Below, in pieces: positions 17,689 to 25,366 of a stretch of DNA of 64,000 bases. A model generated the notes under the pieces. The model saw nothing but the letters and a program-made list of their open reading frames with translations, searched no databases and had not been told where the DNA came from. The translations under genes were made by a program, and so were the position numbers. Where the stretch lies: positions 62,001-126,000 of the forward strand of contig JAZQVC010000005.1 in NCBI GenBank assembly GCA_045631645.1, given 5' to 3'. How positions within the stretch are numbered: position 1 is the first letter of the stretch; each line of letters opens with the position of its first letter. Source of the stretch: SIG459 sp045631645 (GTDB lineage: Bacteria > Bacillota > Clostridia > Oscillospirales > Oscillospiraceae).

Positions 17689-19011
17689 TCAATTCAGGTT
17701 GGGAAGCACCATAACTATATCAGGGAATACTGTTATAAGTGCAACACCGATGAAAATTGTAATAACAAAAGGCAATGCGCCTTTATATATAGTGCTTAGC
17801 GGTATATCCTTCGCGACACCCGATATAATAAAGCAGTTGAGTCCAACGGGCGGAGCAATAGCACCGAGTTCCATAACGAGAATGATATAGATACCGAACC
17901 AGATAACATCAAAGCCAAGAGCCTGAGCAATAGGCCAGAAGATGGGAACAGTAAGCATTATCATAGGAAGCTCGTCCATTATCATTCCAAGGAAAAGATA
18001 TACGATTGTCATCAAAAGAATGATAACATACTTGGAGACATCAAGACCGCCAATGAAGTCAGCAAGGACAGTGGGAATGGTGGATATGGTAAGGAATTTG
18101 CAGAAAACATCGGCGCCAATAATAATAAGGAATGTCATAGCGAAGGTCTGAATAGAAGTCCACATTGCAGCCTTGAACTTGAGCCAGAAGTTCTTCCATG
18201 TAAACTCGCCGCGAATCATCATATTCACGCCCATAATAACCATTGCAAGGAAAGCGCCGATGGCAGATGCCTGGTTGACAGAGAACCAGCCGGAGAACAT
18301 TCCGCCCAGAACAACACCAAAGAGCACAACAACGCCTATAAGTCCCTTCAAAGAAACAAAGCGCTCTTTCCAAGAATAGTTGGCTCCGCGGGGAGCAAGG
18401 GATTTATTGGTAGTAACCAAAATAATTATGGTGGCAATGCACAAAATCGCCATCATAACGCCGGGAATAATGCCGGCAATAAACATATCACCTATAGACG
18501 CTTCCGCAATAATGCAATAAATAATCATTGGTGTACTTGGAGGGATCAGAATCCCAAGCGTACCACCCATGGCAACGGAACCTGTGGCAAGACGGTCATT
18601 ATATCCGTATTTGCGCATTTCGGGAACTGCAATGGTGCCCATAGTTGCGCAAGTTGCCGCATTGGAACCGCAAATTGCGCCAAATCCGGCGCAAGCAGCT
18701 ATTGTAGCACATGCAAGAGAACCGGGAAGCTTGTTAAACCACTTGTTTGCGCAATCATAAAGACCGCCGGACAAGCCCGCGTGATAGGCAAAGTTGCCCA
18801 TAAGTATGAAAAGCGGAACAACCATGAAAGAATAGTTGCGCGCGTTGGTTGCAGGGTCAGTGCGCAGAATGGCAATAGCAGCCTTGGGGTTGATTATTAC
18901 ACCATAACCGACAAAGCCTACCATAAGCAGCGCAAGTCCGATATTCATTCCAAGGAATATCAGAATAAGGAATGCGACAATTCCTAAAATGCCGATAGTA
19001 ATTACATCCAT
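17689..19011 (-). CDS. dctM: TRAP transporter large permease subunit (DctM type)
   Basis: DctM is the ion-coupled channel subunit of TRAP transporters. The 440-residue product is very hydrophobic with about twelve membrane segments and shows family motifs: CGSNAATCATMG near residue 115, MGGTLGILIPPSTPMIIYC near residue 147 and the APPVGLNCFI loop near the C-terminus. I start it at the ATG at 19011 (MDVITIGILG), preceded by AAGGA at a long distance. An ATG ten codons upstream has no ribosome site. It lies between dctP and dctQ, after a stem-loop. Confidence 0.9.
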   Translation of the reverse strand: MDVITIGILGIVAFLILIFLGMNIGLALLMVGFVGYGVIINPKAAIAILRTDPATNARNYSFMVVPLFILMGNFAYHAGLSGGLYDCANKWFNKLPGSLACATIAACAGFGAICGSNAATCATMGTIAVPEMRKYGYNDRLATGSVAMGGTLGILIPPSTPMIIYCIIAEASIGDMFIAGIIPGVMMAILCIATIIILVTTNKSLAPRGANYSWKERFVSLKGLIGVVVLFGVVLGGMFSGWFSVNQASAIGAFLAMVIMGVNMMIRGEFTWKNFWLKFKAAMWTSIQTFAMTFLIIIGADVFCKFLTISTIPTVLADFIGGLDVSKYVIILLMTIVYLFLGMIMDELPMIMLTVPIFWPIAQALGFDVIWFGIYIILVMELGAIAPPVGLNCFIISGVAKDIPLSTIYKGALPFVITIFIGVALITVFPDIVMVLPNLN

Positions 19012-19066
19012 GTTATGTATATATCCTTTCGTAGCTATCATTCATAGAGATAGCTCGATTTAGAGA

Positions 19067-19095
19067 ATCCCACCACGCTAAATGCGTGGTGGGAT
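19067..19095 (-). repeat. Strong stem-loop between dctP and dctM
   Basis: ATCCCACCACGC and GCGTGGTGGGAT form a perfect twelve-base-pair stem with a five-base loop. No T-run follows in the direction of transcription, so it is more likely an mRNA-stabilising or attenuating element that favours dctP expression than a full terminator. Confidence 0.7.
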
Positions 19096-19130
19096 ATTAA
19101 TGCTTTTAAACTAAGTAGCGCAGTTTAGAA

Positions 19131-20159
19131 TCAACCGCCGTAGGAAGCAGCAAGTTCCTTTGCCTTTGCAAGGAAAGCAGCGGCATCAAAGCCGTCAACA
19201 GACTGCTGCTGAGACCACTTTGCAGCGTATTCGTCAGCTGCAACTGCAAACTCAGCCTTAGCCTCATCGGAAACGGTTACGAATTCACCGCCGGCAGCAA
19301 CGATGTCCTCACGGGCAACGTTAACAGCGTCAGCAAATGCCTGAGCAGCACCAAGGGATGCGTCCTTGCCGGAAATAGCGTCAATAGCATCCTGAAGCTC
19401 CTTGGGGAGGCTGTTCCACTGATCCATGTTCATAATGAGTGCGAAGGGACCGTCGTACATGGGCAGGTCGGTGTAGTACTGGGTGACTTCCTCGAGGGAG
19501 AAGTTGGTGATTCCGGAGGGCTCGAAAATGTAGCCGGAGATAACGCCCTTTTCGATGGACTCATAAACCTCGGGAGGAGGCATGGGGATGGGGTTTGCGC
19601 CCCAAGTGGTGAGCAGATCAGTGATAGCGCCAGCGGGGCAACGCATGGAACGGCCAGCCAGATCAGCAACGGAGGTGATGGGAGCATCAGCGGAAGCGAA
19701 CATCATGCCGGGGTTACCGTAGAGCATGAGAAGCTTATAATCGCCCCATTCTTCCTGCATCTCAGCATATTCACCATAGAGGTCCCAAAGAACGTTGGTG
19801 GAAACAATGGGATCGCCGAATCCCTGGAAAGGCAGGTTGATAACGTCAGCAAGGGGGAACTGTCCAGCATAGTAGGAAGTGTAGAGCCAGCCGATATCAA
19901 CTGCGCCCTCAGCGACCTTAACACCGATGTCGGTAGCAGCAGAGAGAGTGCTGTTATCGTAAAGGGTTATCTTTACCTTACCGTCGGTTGCCTCATAGAC
20001 CTTGTCGATCCAGCTCTGCATGTAGATTGCATTGGGAGTGGTCTTGGCATCATGCATAGACAGGGTGAACTCATAGACTTCGGGCTCCTTTGCGCCGCAG
20101 CCTGCAAACAGACCAACGACGAGGACGAGTACGAGTGCAAATGCGAGAACCTTTTTCAT
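19131..20159 (-). CDS. dctP: TRAP transporter substrate-binding lipoprotein (DctP type)
   Basis: The 342-residue product is the extracytoplasmic binding subunit of the TRAP transporter. It begins with a lipoprotein signal: a Lys-Lys start, a hydrophobic core and the lipobox FAGC with Cys21 as the lipid-bearing residue. The mature part has the DctP-like order, with a conserved ligand-binding Arg region in SVADLAGRSMRCPAG near residue 160 and GYIFEPSG near 205. The ATG at 20159 follows GGAGG. The substrate may be a carboxylate, as for most of the family, but the sequence does not tell which. It is first in the operon. Confidence 0.9.
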   Translation of the reverse strand: MKKVLAFALVLVLVVGLFAGCGAKEPEVYEFTLSMHDAKTTPNAIYMQSWIDKVYEATDGKVKITLYDNSTLSAATDIGVKVAEGAVDIGWLYTSYYAGQFPLADVINLPFQGFGDPIVSTNVLWDLYGEYAEMQEEWGDYKLLMLYGNPGMMFASADAPITSVADLAGRSMRCPAGAITDLLTTWGANPIPMPPPEVYESIEKGVISGYIFEPSGITNFSLEEVTQYYTDLPMYDGPFALIMNMDQWNSLPKELQDAIDAISGKDASLGAAQAFADAVNVAREDIVAAGGEFVTVSDEAKAEFAVAADEYAAKWSQQQSVDGFDAAAFLAKAKELAASYGG

Positions 20160-20217
20160 TTCATTTACCTCCGTTTTTTTGAATTTATCAGTCTTTGTAT
20201 CGCTTAAAGACACCTTT

Positions 20218-20246
20218 AATATACTTCTTTACTATGTAAAAGTCAA
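20218..20246 (-). promoter_or_regulatory. Promoter of the TRAP operon
   Basis: TTGACT (20246-20241) and TATATT (20223-20218) on the minus strand are 17 bases apart, close to the sigma-A consensus, about 60 bases before the dctP start. Confidence 0.65.
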
Positions 20247-20282
20247 TGTTTATAATCGTTATCATAGTTGTTATTTGATTTC

Positions 20283-20313
20283 AAAAAAGAGGAAGCGACA
20301 AATTCGCTCCCTC
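20283..20313 (-). terminator. Terminator of the spore protein gene
   Basis: GAGGGAGCGA pairs with TCGCTTCCTC (one mismatch in ten) and is followed by TTTTTT on the minus strand, about 16 bases after the stop codon. Confidence 0.75.
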
Positions 20314-20329
20314 TCTCCTGTTTTTTCAG

Positions 20330-20527
20330 TTACTGCATGCCGTTTTCGTAGGCTTCGATCATCTTCTTGACCATCTGACCGCCAACACTGCCGGCCTGGC
20401 GAGAAGTAAGGTCGCCATTATAACCCTGCTTGAGGTTAACGCCAACCTGAGAAGCAGCTTCCATCTTGAAACGATCCATTGCCTCGCGTGCATTGGGATT
20501 CATAATGCTGTTAGACTTCTTGGACAT
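20330..20527 (-). CDS. Small acid-soluble spore protein, alpha/beta type
   Basis: This 65-residue protein has the two sequence boxes of alpha/beta-type SASPs: EAASQVGVNLKQGYNGDLTSRQAGSVGGQMVKKMI, in which the Gly-Tyr-Asn-Gly-Asp-Leu-Thr-Ser core and the Gly-Gly-Met/Gln-Val-Lys-Lys-Met end are typical (residues 24-58). These proteins coat DNA in the dormant spore and protect it against UV and heat. Expression is usually by sigma-G in the forespore. The ATG at 20527 has AAGGAGAT six bases before it, but that site lies inside an extended hairpin. Confidence 0.95.
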   Translation of the reverse strand: MSKKSNSIMNPNAREAMDRFKMEAASQVGVNLKQGYNGDLTSRQAGSVGGQMVKKMIEAYENGMQ

Positions 20528-20533
20528 AGTTAC

Positions 20534-20593
20534 ATCTCCTTTGCAATGTTTATCGGGATTGGTTATCCCGACAATAGCATTTGCAAAGGAGAT
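20534..20593 (-). promoter_or_regulatory. Ribosome-site-occluding hairpin in the spore protein leader
   Basis: The inverted repeat ATCTCCTTTGCAA (20534-20546) and TTGCAAAGGAGAT (20581-20593) is perfect over 13 bases and encloses a second perfect stem, TCGGGAT / ATCCCGA (20553-20559 and 20565-20571). In the minus-strand transcript the 3' arm is the ribosome-binding site AAGGAGAT of the spore protein gene, so folding should block translation. Confidence 0.75.
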
Positions 20594-20595
20594 TT

Positions 20596-20626
20596 TTATA
20601 TGCTTTGAAATTTTTACTATTTATGC
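20596..20626 (-). promoter_or_regulatory. Possible sigma-G-like promoter of the spore protein gene
   Basis: On the minus strand GCATA (20626-20622) and CATATAA (20602-20596) lie 19 bases apart. They resemble the sigma-G boxes, with one mismatch in the -10 box and one extra base of spacing. The -35 box overlaps the last codons of pcrA. Confidence 0.35.
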
Positions 20627-22987
20627 CTTTGTCATAAGCTTACTTGCGGCTCTGAGCATAAGACGCTTGGTGCCTACCTTGTCAAATGCGATTTCAACAA
20701 GGTGATCTCCTCCCATAGGAGTCATGGATACAATCATACCGGTACCAAAAGAACGATGGGAAACCATATCTCCCTTTCTGAAAGCAGGAGGATCTGCCTT
20801 CTTGGTTTCCGGAGTGATAATAGGCCGCGCACTCTTTTGATAAGAAGGTTTGGTATAATCTTCAAATCCTCTCGGTTTATCGGAATAGTTGTAACCCTTG
20901 GGAATATAACTCTTCTTAATATGTTCAGCTGGAATTTCCTCAACAAATCGTGATACTCTGTTTGAACTTGTTCTGCCGAAAATCATTCGCTGAGTTGCGC
21001 AGGAAATATAAAGCTTTTTCATAGCACGGGTAATAGCAACATAGCAAAGACGGCGTTCCTCCTCCATCTCCTCCTGCTCGCCTATAGCGCGAATACCTGG
21101 GAAAAGTCCCTCCTCGGCGCCAACAAGGAAAACATTAGGAAACTCGAGACCCTTAGCAGAATGAATTGTCATCATAACAACGCAGTCAGCATCCTTGTCC
21201 ATATTATCAAGATCGGTATAAAGGGCAACTTCATCCAAAAAGCCGTGGAGTGTAGCATCTCCCGATTCCTTTATATAGCTAAGTATATTAGATTTAAGTT
21301 CCTTTACGTTTTCAATACGGGCATCATTTTCAGGAGTGGATTTTTCCTGAAGTGCACGTATGTAACCACTCTTTTCAATAAGCTCATCATAGAGAAGGTC
21401 GCTGGGATTGTTGTCAGCCAACAGACGGAGCTCATCAATCATAGCGGCGAACTGACGCAATCTTACCGCACTTCGTTGAAGTTCGGGATAATTATGCGCA
21501 TTTTTGACTATCTCAAAAATGCTAACGCCCTCATTTGCAGCAATTTGAATTGCCTTTTCCATACTTGATGCGCCAATTCCGCGTGCCGGCACATTTATTA
21601 TTCTCAAAAGACGCAGGTCATCAGCTGGGTTAGAAATAACATTCATATACGCCAGCATATCCTTGACCTCGCTGCGATCAAAGAACTTTGTACCGCCGAA
21701 TATGCGGTAAGGTATACCTCGGCGCTTAAGAGCATATTCCAATTGGTTAGATTGTGCGTTCAAACGATAAAGAACCGCGTGCTCACGCCAGTTTATTCCC
21801 TGGGAAAAGTTTTCCAAAATACGGTCGGCAACATACTGGGCCTCTTCGTTTTCGTTGGGAGCAACATAAAGGACGGGAGGTTCTCCCATATCCTCAGCAG
21901 TCCAAAGCTTTTTACCTTTTCTGCCGCGGTTATTGCTGATAACTGCGTTAGCGGCTTCAAGAATATGTCCTGTACTTCTATAGTTTTGCTCAAGTTTAAT
22001 AACTCTCGCATTTTTATATTGTTCCTCAAAATCAAGAATATTTTTTATAGTAGCGCCGCGGAATTTGTATATACTCTGGTCATCGTCGCCAACTACGCAT
22101 ATATTCTCATAACCTCCTGCAAGGGTGCTTGCAAGCAGATATTGCAGGTTATTTGTGTCCTGATACTCATCAACAAGAACATATCTGAATTTGCGCTGAT
22201 AATATTCTCTTACATCATCGTTTTCCTGAAGAAGCTTAACTGTATTGAGAATAAGGTCATCAAAGTCCATGGCGTCTGCGTCGCGCATGCGCTTTGTGTA
22301 TTCTCTATAGAGTTCACCAACCTTTATTCTGCGGATATCATAACTTTTCTTAGCCTGATCATAATATTCGTCAGGAGTAAGCATTTCATCCTTTGCTTTG
22401 CTGATGACGGACAAAACATAACGGAAGGGGAACATTTTCTCATCAAGATCAAAATCCTTGATAATGCGCTTCATAAGGCTCTGACTGTCAGCAGTATCAT
22501 AGATAGTAAAGGAGCGGCTGAAGCCTATGCGCTCAGCATCACGGCGCAAAATTCTAACGCAAGCTGAATGGAAGGTCTGCGCCCAAATATCATTGGCACC
22601 TTCACCCAAAGCCTTTTCAAGACGGCTTTTAAGCTCTCCTGCGGCCTTGTTGGTAAAGGTAATGGCAATAATCCTCCAAGGTTCAACAGGGTCGAGGGCA
22701 GCAGCTTTACGGCTTTCCTCGCTTATTCCTGCCTCCATAAGCGCAATATCATCTTCGCTTGCCCAATCGGGAACTTCAAGAGAATCAGAGGCGCTTCCGT
22801 AGCGCATAAGATTAACTATTCTGTTGATCAAAACCGTTGTTTTTCCACTTCCGGCGCCTGCAAGAAGCAAAAGAGGTCCTTCGGTGGTCATAACCGCCTT
22901 ACGCTGCTCAGGATTGAGTTTTGCGAAATCGGCTTCTATAAGCTTTCTTCGTGCCTGTATATATCTATTTTCAAAATTACTGTCCAT
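20621..22987 (-). CDS. pcrA: UvrD/PcrA-type ATP-dependent DNA helicase
   Basis: The 788-residue product is a superfamily 1A helicase that unwinds DNA in repair and replication. Motifs seen in order: Q-motif LNPEQRKAV near residue 25, Walker A AGAGSGKTT near 44-52, ITFTNKAAGELKSRL, VDEYQDTN near residue 235, QNYRS, MTIHSAKGLEF and YVAITRAMKKLY. A roughly 40-residue insertion, rich in Asp, Glu and Ser, follows motif I (residues 64-105). The C-terminal part ends in a Tudor-like region (HRSFGTGMIV) that binds RNA polymerase in known PcrA. The ATG at 22987 has GAGGAG upstream. It follows sigF by 62 bases. Confidence 0.93.
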   Translation of the reverse strand: MDSNFENRYIQARRKLIEADFAKLNPEQRKAVMTTEGPLLLLAGAGSGKTTVLINRIVNLMRYGSASDSLEVPDWASEDDIALMEAGISEESRKAAALDPVEPWRIIAITFTNKAAGELKSRLEKALGEGANDIWAQTFHSACVRILRRDAERIGFSRSFTIYDTADSQSLMKRIIKDFDLDEKMFPFRYVLSVISKAKDEMLTPDEYYDQAKKSYDIRRIKVGELYREYTKRMRDADAMDFDDLILNTVKLLQENDDVREYYQRKFRYVLVDEYQDTNNLQYLLASTLAGGYENICVVGDDDQSIYKFRGATIKNILDFEEQYKNARVIKLEQNYRSTGHILEAANAVISNNRGRKGKKLWTAEDMGEPPVLYVAPNENEEAQYVADRILENFSQGINWREHAVLYRLNAQSNQLEYALKRRGIPYRIFGGTKFFDRSEVKDMLAYMNVISNPADDLRLLRIINVPARGIGASSMEKAIQIAANEGVSIFEIVKNAHNYPELQRSAVRLRQFAAMIDELRLLADNNPSDLLYDELIEKSGYIRALQEKSTPENDARIENVKELKSNILSYIKESGDATLHGFLDEVALYTDLDNMDKDADCVVMMTIHSAKGLEFPNVFLVGAEEGLFPGIRAIGEQEEMEEERRLCYVAITRAMKKLYISCATQRMIFGRTSSNRVSRFVEEIPAEHIKKSYIPKGYNYSDKPRGFEDYTKPSYQKSARPIITPETKKADPPAFRKGDMVSHRSFGTGMIVSMTPMGGDHLVEIAFDKVGTKRLMLRAASKLMTKA

Positions 22988-23049
22988 TATAACTCCTCGA
23001 GTGAATTTAATTCTCGGACAGTATATCACATAATCGGGAAAAACTGAAT

Positions 23050-23763
23050 CTAATTTTTTAAATATGTTCTTAGTTGTTCAATCGCTCTTCTTTCCAACCT
23101 TGAAACCTGCACCTGACTCACACCAACAGTCCGGCTTGTTCTGTCCTGAGTTAATCCATGAAAATAACGCAGTGAAATTATTATCTGCTCCTTTTCTGGA
23201 AGCTTTTTAATTGCCTCATCAAGTGAAAATCTGTCAATAAGCCTTTCTTCCTGACCATAATCACCAAGTATATTTTCGAGAGAAAATCCATCATCACCGC
23301 TTTCGAACTGCAGCGAATGTGTTGGTCCTGTTGCTGTTTCAGCTGCAGCTATGTCTTCAGGACATATTCCTGTTTGTTCCGATAATTCGCTTAGACTTGG
23401 TTCTCTTCCCAGCTTTTGCTCAAGTTCATGTCTTGCGCTTTTTATTTTTTGTGCTTGCTCTTTTATTCCTCTGCTTACTTTAATCGTGCCGTCATCACGT
23501 AAAAATCTTCTTATTTCTCCCGAAATCTTAGGAACAGCATAAGTTGAAAATTGTGTACCGTATTCGACATCAAATCCCTTAATAGCTTTGAGAAATCCTA
23601 TACATCCAATTTGAAACAGATCCTCCGTTTCAACACCCCTGCCTAAAAAATGTCTTACAACAGACCAAATAAGTCCTGAATTTTCCTCAACAAGTCTTTC
23701 GCAAGCGACACCATCTCCCGCTTTGACCTGCTCAATCAAAAGAATCATTTCACTTTGATTCAT
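23050..23763 (-). CDS. sigF: RNA polymerase sigma-F, forespore-specific
   Basis: Sigma-F is the first compartment-specific sigma factor in sporulation. The 237-residue product has region 2 (EDLFQIGCIGFLKAIKGFD near residues 46-64, core binding), region 3 with RFLRDDGTIKVSRG, and a C-terminal region 4 helix-turn-helix (LTQDRTSRTVGVSQVQVSRLERRA). Its gene overlaps spoIIAB by 14 bases and completes the canonical spoIIAA-spoIIAB-sigF order, in which AB holds sigma-F inactive and AA frees it. That operon context separates it from sigma-G. Confidence 0.95.
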   Translation of the reverse strand: MNQSEMILLIEQVKAGDGVACERLVEENSGLIWSVVRHFLGRGVETEDLFQIGCIGFLKAIKGFDVEYGTQFSTYAVPKISGEIRRFLRDDGTIKVSRGIKEQAQKIKSARHELEQKLGREPSLSELSEQTGICPEDIAAAETATGPTHSLQFESGDDGFSLENILGDYGQEERLIDRFSLDEAIKKLPEKEQIIISLRYFHGLTQDRTSRTVGVSQVQVSRLERRAIEQLRTYLKN

Positions 23764-24190
23764 TTTTTGACCTTATCCTTCGCCGCATGGTAACGATTGT
23801 GCCTTTTCCGCATTTTGAACGCACTTTTATGCTGTCCATAAAGCTGTCCATAATCGTAAAACCCATACCACAACGCTCCTCGCCACCGGTGGTATATAAA
23901 GGCTGCATAGCTTTTTCTATATTTTCTATTCCCCTCCCCTTGTCCACTACGCAAATTTCCAAGGTATCATCTTCAAAAATTCGAAGCTTCATCCATATTG
24001 TTCCCATATTTTCCGGATAAGCATGAACAATGGCGTTTGTAACCGCTTCGCTTACAGCGGTTTTTATATCTCCCAACTCATCTATACATGGGTCAAGCTG
24101 AGCAGAAAATGCCGCAACCGCCGTTCTTGCAAAAGCTTCATTGCTACTTTTTGCAGGAAATTCAAGTTTTATGTAATTACACGTTTTCAT
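23750..24190 (-). CDS. spoIIAB: Anti-sigma-F factor and serine kinase, SpoIIAB
   Basis: SpoIIAB binds and inhibits sigma-F, and phosphorylates SpoIIAA. The 146-residue product is a GHKL-fold ATPase with the N box AVSEAVTNAIVHAY near residues 45-58, the G1 box DKGRGI near 83-88 and the G2 box GEERCGMGF near 102-110. Length matches the Bacillus protein. The gene begins three bases past the spoIIAA stop region, with its ribosome site GGAG inside the end of spoIIAA. Confidence 0.95.
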   Translation of the reverse strand: MKTCNYIKLEFPAKSSNEAFARTAVAAFSAQLDPCIDELGDIKTAVSEAVTNAIVHAYPENMGTIWMKLRIFEDDTLEICVVDKGRGIENIEKAMQPLYTTGGEERCGMGFTIMDSFMDSIKVRSKCGKGTIVTMRRRIRSKNESK

Positions 24191-24191
24191 A

Positions 24192-24512
24192 TCAGATCTC
24201 CTTATTCATAGAAATTCCAACTATTCTGTCTATCCCTGAGGCATCTATTACCCTTAAAGGCTGATTATCCGCATTTTCAACGCGGGCTTTCCCTCCCCGA
24301 AGAAGCATCATGCGATGTATTCTTAATATAAGTGCTATCCCCGAGGAATCCATAAAACTTAATTTTGAAAGCTCAACAACGCATTCCTTTGGCATAAAAT
24401 CATCAATGAGCCTCCCAATAAGATCCATTGAATTTTTAACACCGTGATGATCCAACTCCCCATGTAAATATAAGGTCAGTTTTCCATCCTTATAAGCAGA
24501 AAATATTTTCAT
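24192..24512 (-). CDS. spoIIAA: Anti-anti-sigma-F factor, SpoIIAA
   Basis: SpoIIAA is a STAS-domain protein that, when dephosphorylated, pulls SpoIIAB off sigma-F. The 106-residue product shows the phosphorylation site in FMDSSGIALILR, with Ser57 the likely target (Ser58 in Bacillus). The start at 24512 is preceded by AAGGAAG. The phosphatase SpoIIE that would dephosphorylate it is not in this window. Confidence 0.93.
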   Translation of the reverse strand: MKIFSAYKDGKLTLYLHGELDHHGVKNSMDLIGRLIDDFMPKECVVELSKLSFMDSSGIALILRIHRMMLLRGGKARVENADNQPLRVIDASGIDRIVGISMNKEI

Positions 24513-24543
24513 TTTCTTCTTCCTTTCAGTAAGATATTGAAAT

Positions 24544-24574
24544 TTTATAAAATTCCCTTTGAAAAATATGTCAA
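24544..24574 (-). promoter_or_regulatory. Possible promoter of the spoIIA operon
   Basis: A perfect TTGACA (24574-24569) is followed after 19 bases by TATAAA (24549-24544) on the minus strand. The spacing is long for sigma-A, and in Bacillus this operon uses sigma-H, so the call is weak. Confidence 0.3.
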
Positions 24575-24637
24575 ATTAGGATAAGCGGCTGTTCAAAGGA
24601 GTAATTTTCTGGTATATTCTTTTCGGAGGCGATAAAT

Positions 24638-25330
24638 ATGAAGAAACTTGGTATTATCGGCGGCATGGGTCCCCTTGCCACCTGTGACCTTTTTAGAAAA
24701 ATTGTTGAAAACACGGCCGCAGACAGTGACCGCGAGCATATACACATCATAATTGACAATAACTCTGCCATCCCCGACCGCACCGCCGCAATACTCCGTG
24801 GCGGAGAAGATCCCCTTCCCAAGATGAAGGAAAGTCTTAATAGACTCACCGAAGCCGGGGCTGATGTTGTCATTATGGGTTGCAATACCGCACATTATTT
24901 TTTTGATGCTCTTGGTGAGGACTGCAAGGTTGAACGACTCAATATGCTCTATGAAACAATGTCCTACCTTAAATCACAGGGCATAAAAAAAGCCGGCCTT
25001 CTGGCCAGCAGCGGTACGGTTGAAAGCGGTATATATGCCCGTGCAGCCGAAAAATACGACATTGAGCTTGTTTGTCCCGTAGGTGATGAACAAGATGCTG
25101 TTATGGGCGTAATCTATGACGGAGTCAAGGCCGGAGTAAGCGATTATAACACTGAAAAATTCTGCAGCACAGTTGATGCGCTTCTCTCAAGGGGAGCAGA
25201 AACCCTCATACTCGGATGTACTGAGCTTCCTCTCGCCATGGATATGTATTCCCTGTCCTTTCCCGCAGTTGACCCCACACTTATTCTTGCAAAAGCCGCA
25301 ATCAAAGCATGCGGATATAAGGTTAAATAA
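24638..25330 (+). CDS. Aspartate/glutamate racemase-family protein
   Basis: The 230-residue product belongs to the cofactor-independent Asp/Glu racemase superfamily, closest in layout to RacX/YgeA-type amino-acid racemases. It opens with LGIIGGMGPLAT, and the two catalytic cysteines are visible in MGCNTAHYFF near residue 87 and LGCTELPLAM near residue 194. The substrate is not evident: aspartate or a broad-specificity racemase both fit. GGAGG precedes the ATG. It is a single gene between the spoIIA operon (divergent) and valS (convergent). Confidence 0.87.
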   Translation: MKKLGIIGGMGPLATCDLFRKIVENTAADSDREHIHIIIDNNSAIPDRTAAILRGGEDPLPKMKESLNRLTEAGADVVIMGCNTAHYFFDALGEDCKVERLNMLYETMSYLKSQGIKKAGLLASSGTVESGIYARAAEKYDIELVCPVGDEQDAVMGVIYDGVKAGVSDYNTEKFCSTVDALLSRGAETLILGCTELPLAMDMYSLSFPAVDPTLILAKAAIKACGYKVK

Positions 25331-25364
25331 AAAAAGAGCCCGCCCTAGGCGGTCTCTTTTTTTA
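25330..25364. terminator. Bidirectional terminator between the racemase gene and valS
   Basis: An A-run, then GAGCCCGCC and GGCGGTCTC (one mismatch in nine) and a T-run. The hairpin can end both converging transcripts. Confidence 0.8.
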
Positions 25365-25366
25365 TA

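Noticed and set aside
20160..20330. Riboswitch before the TRAP transporter operon
   Set aside because: Only about 60 bases of leader remain after the likely promoter, with no conserved aptamer pattern.
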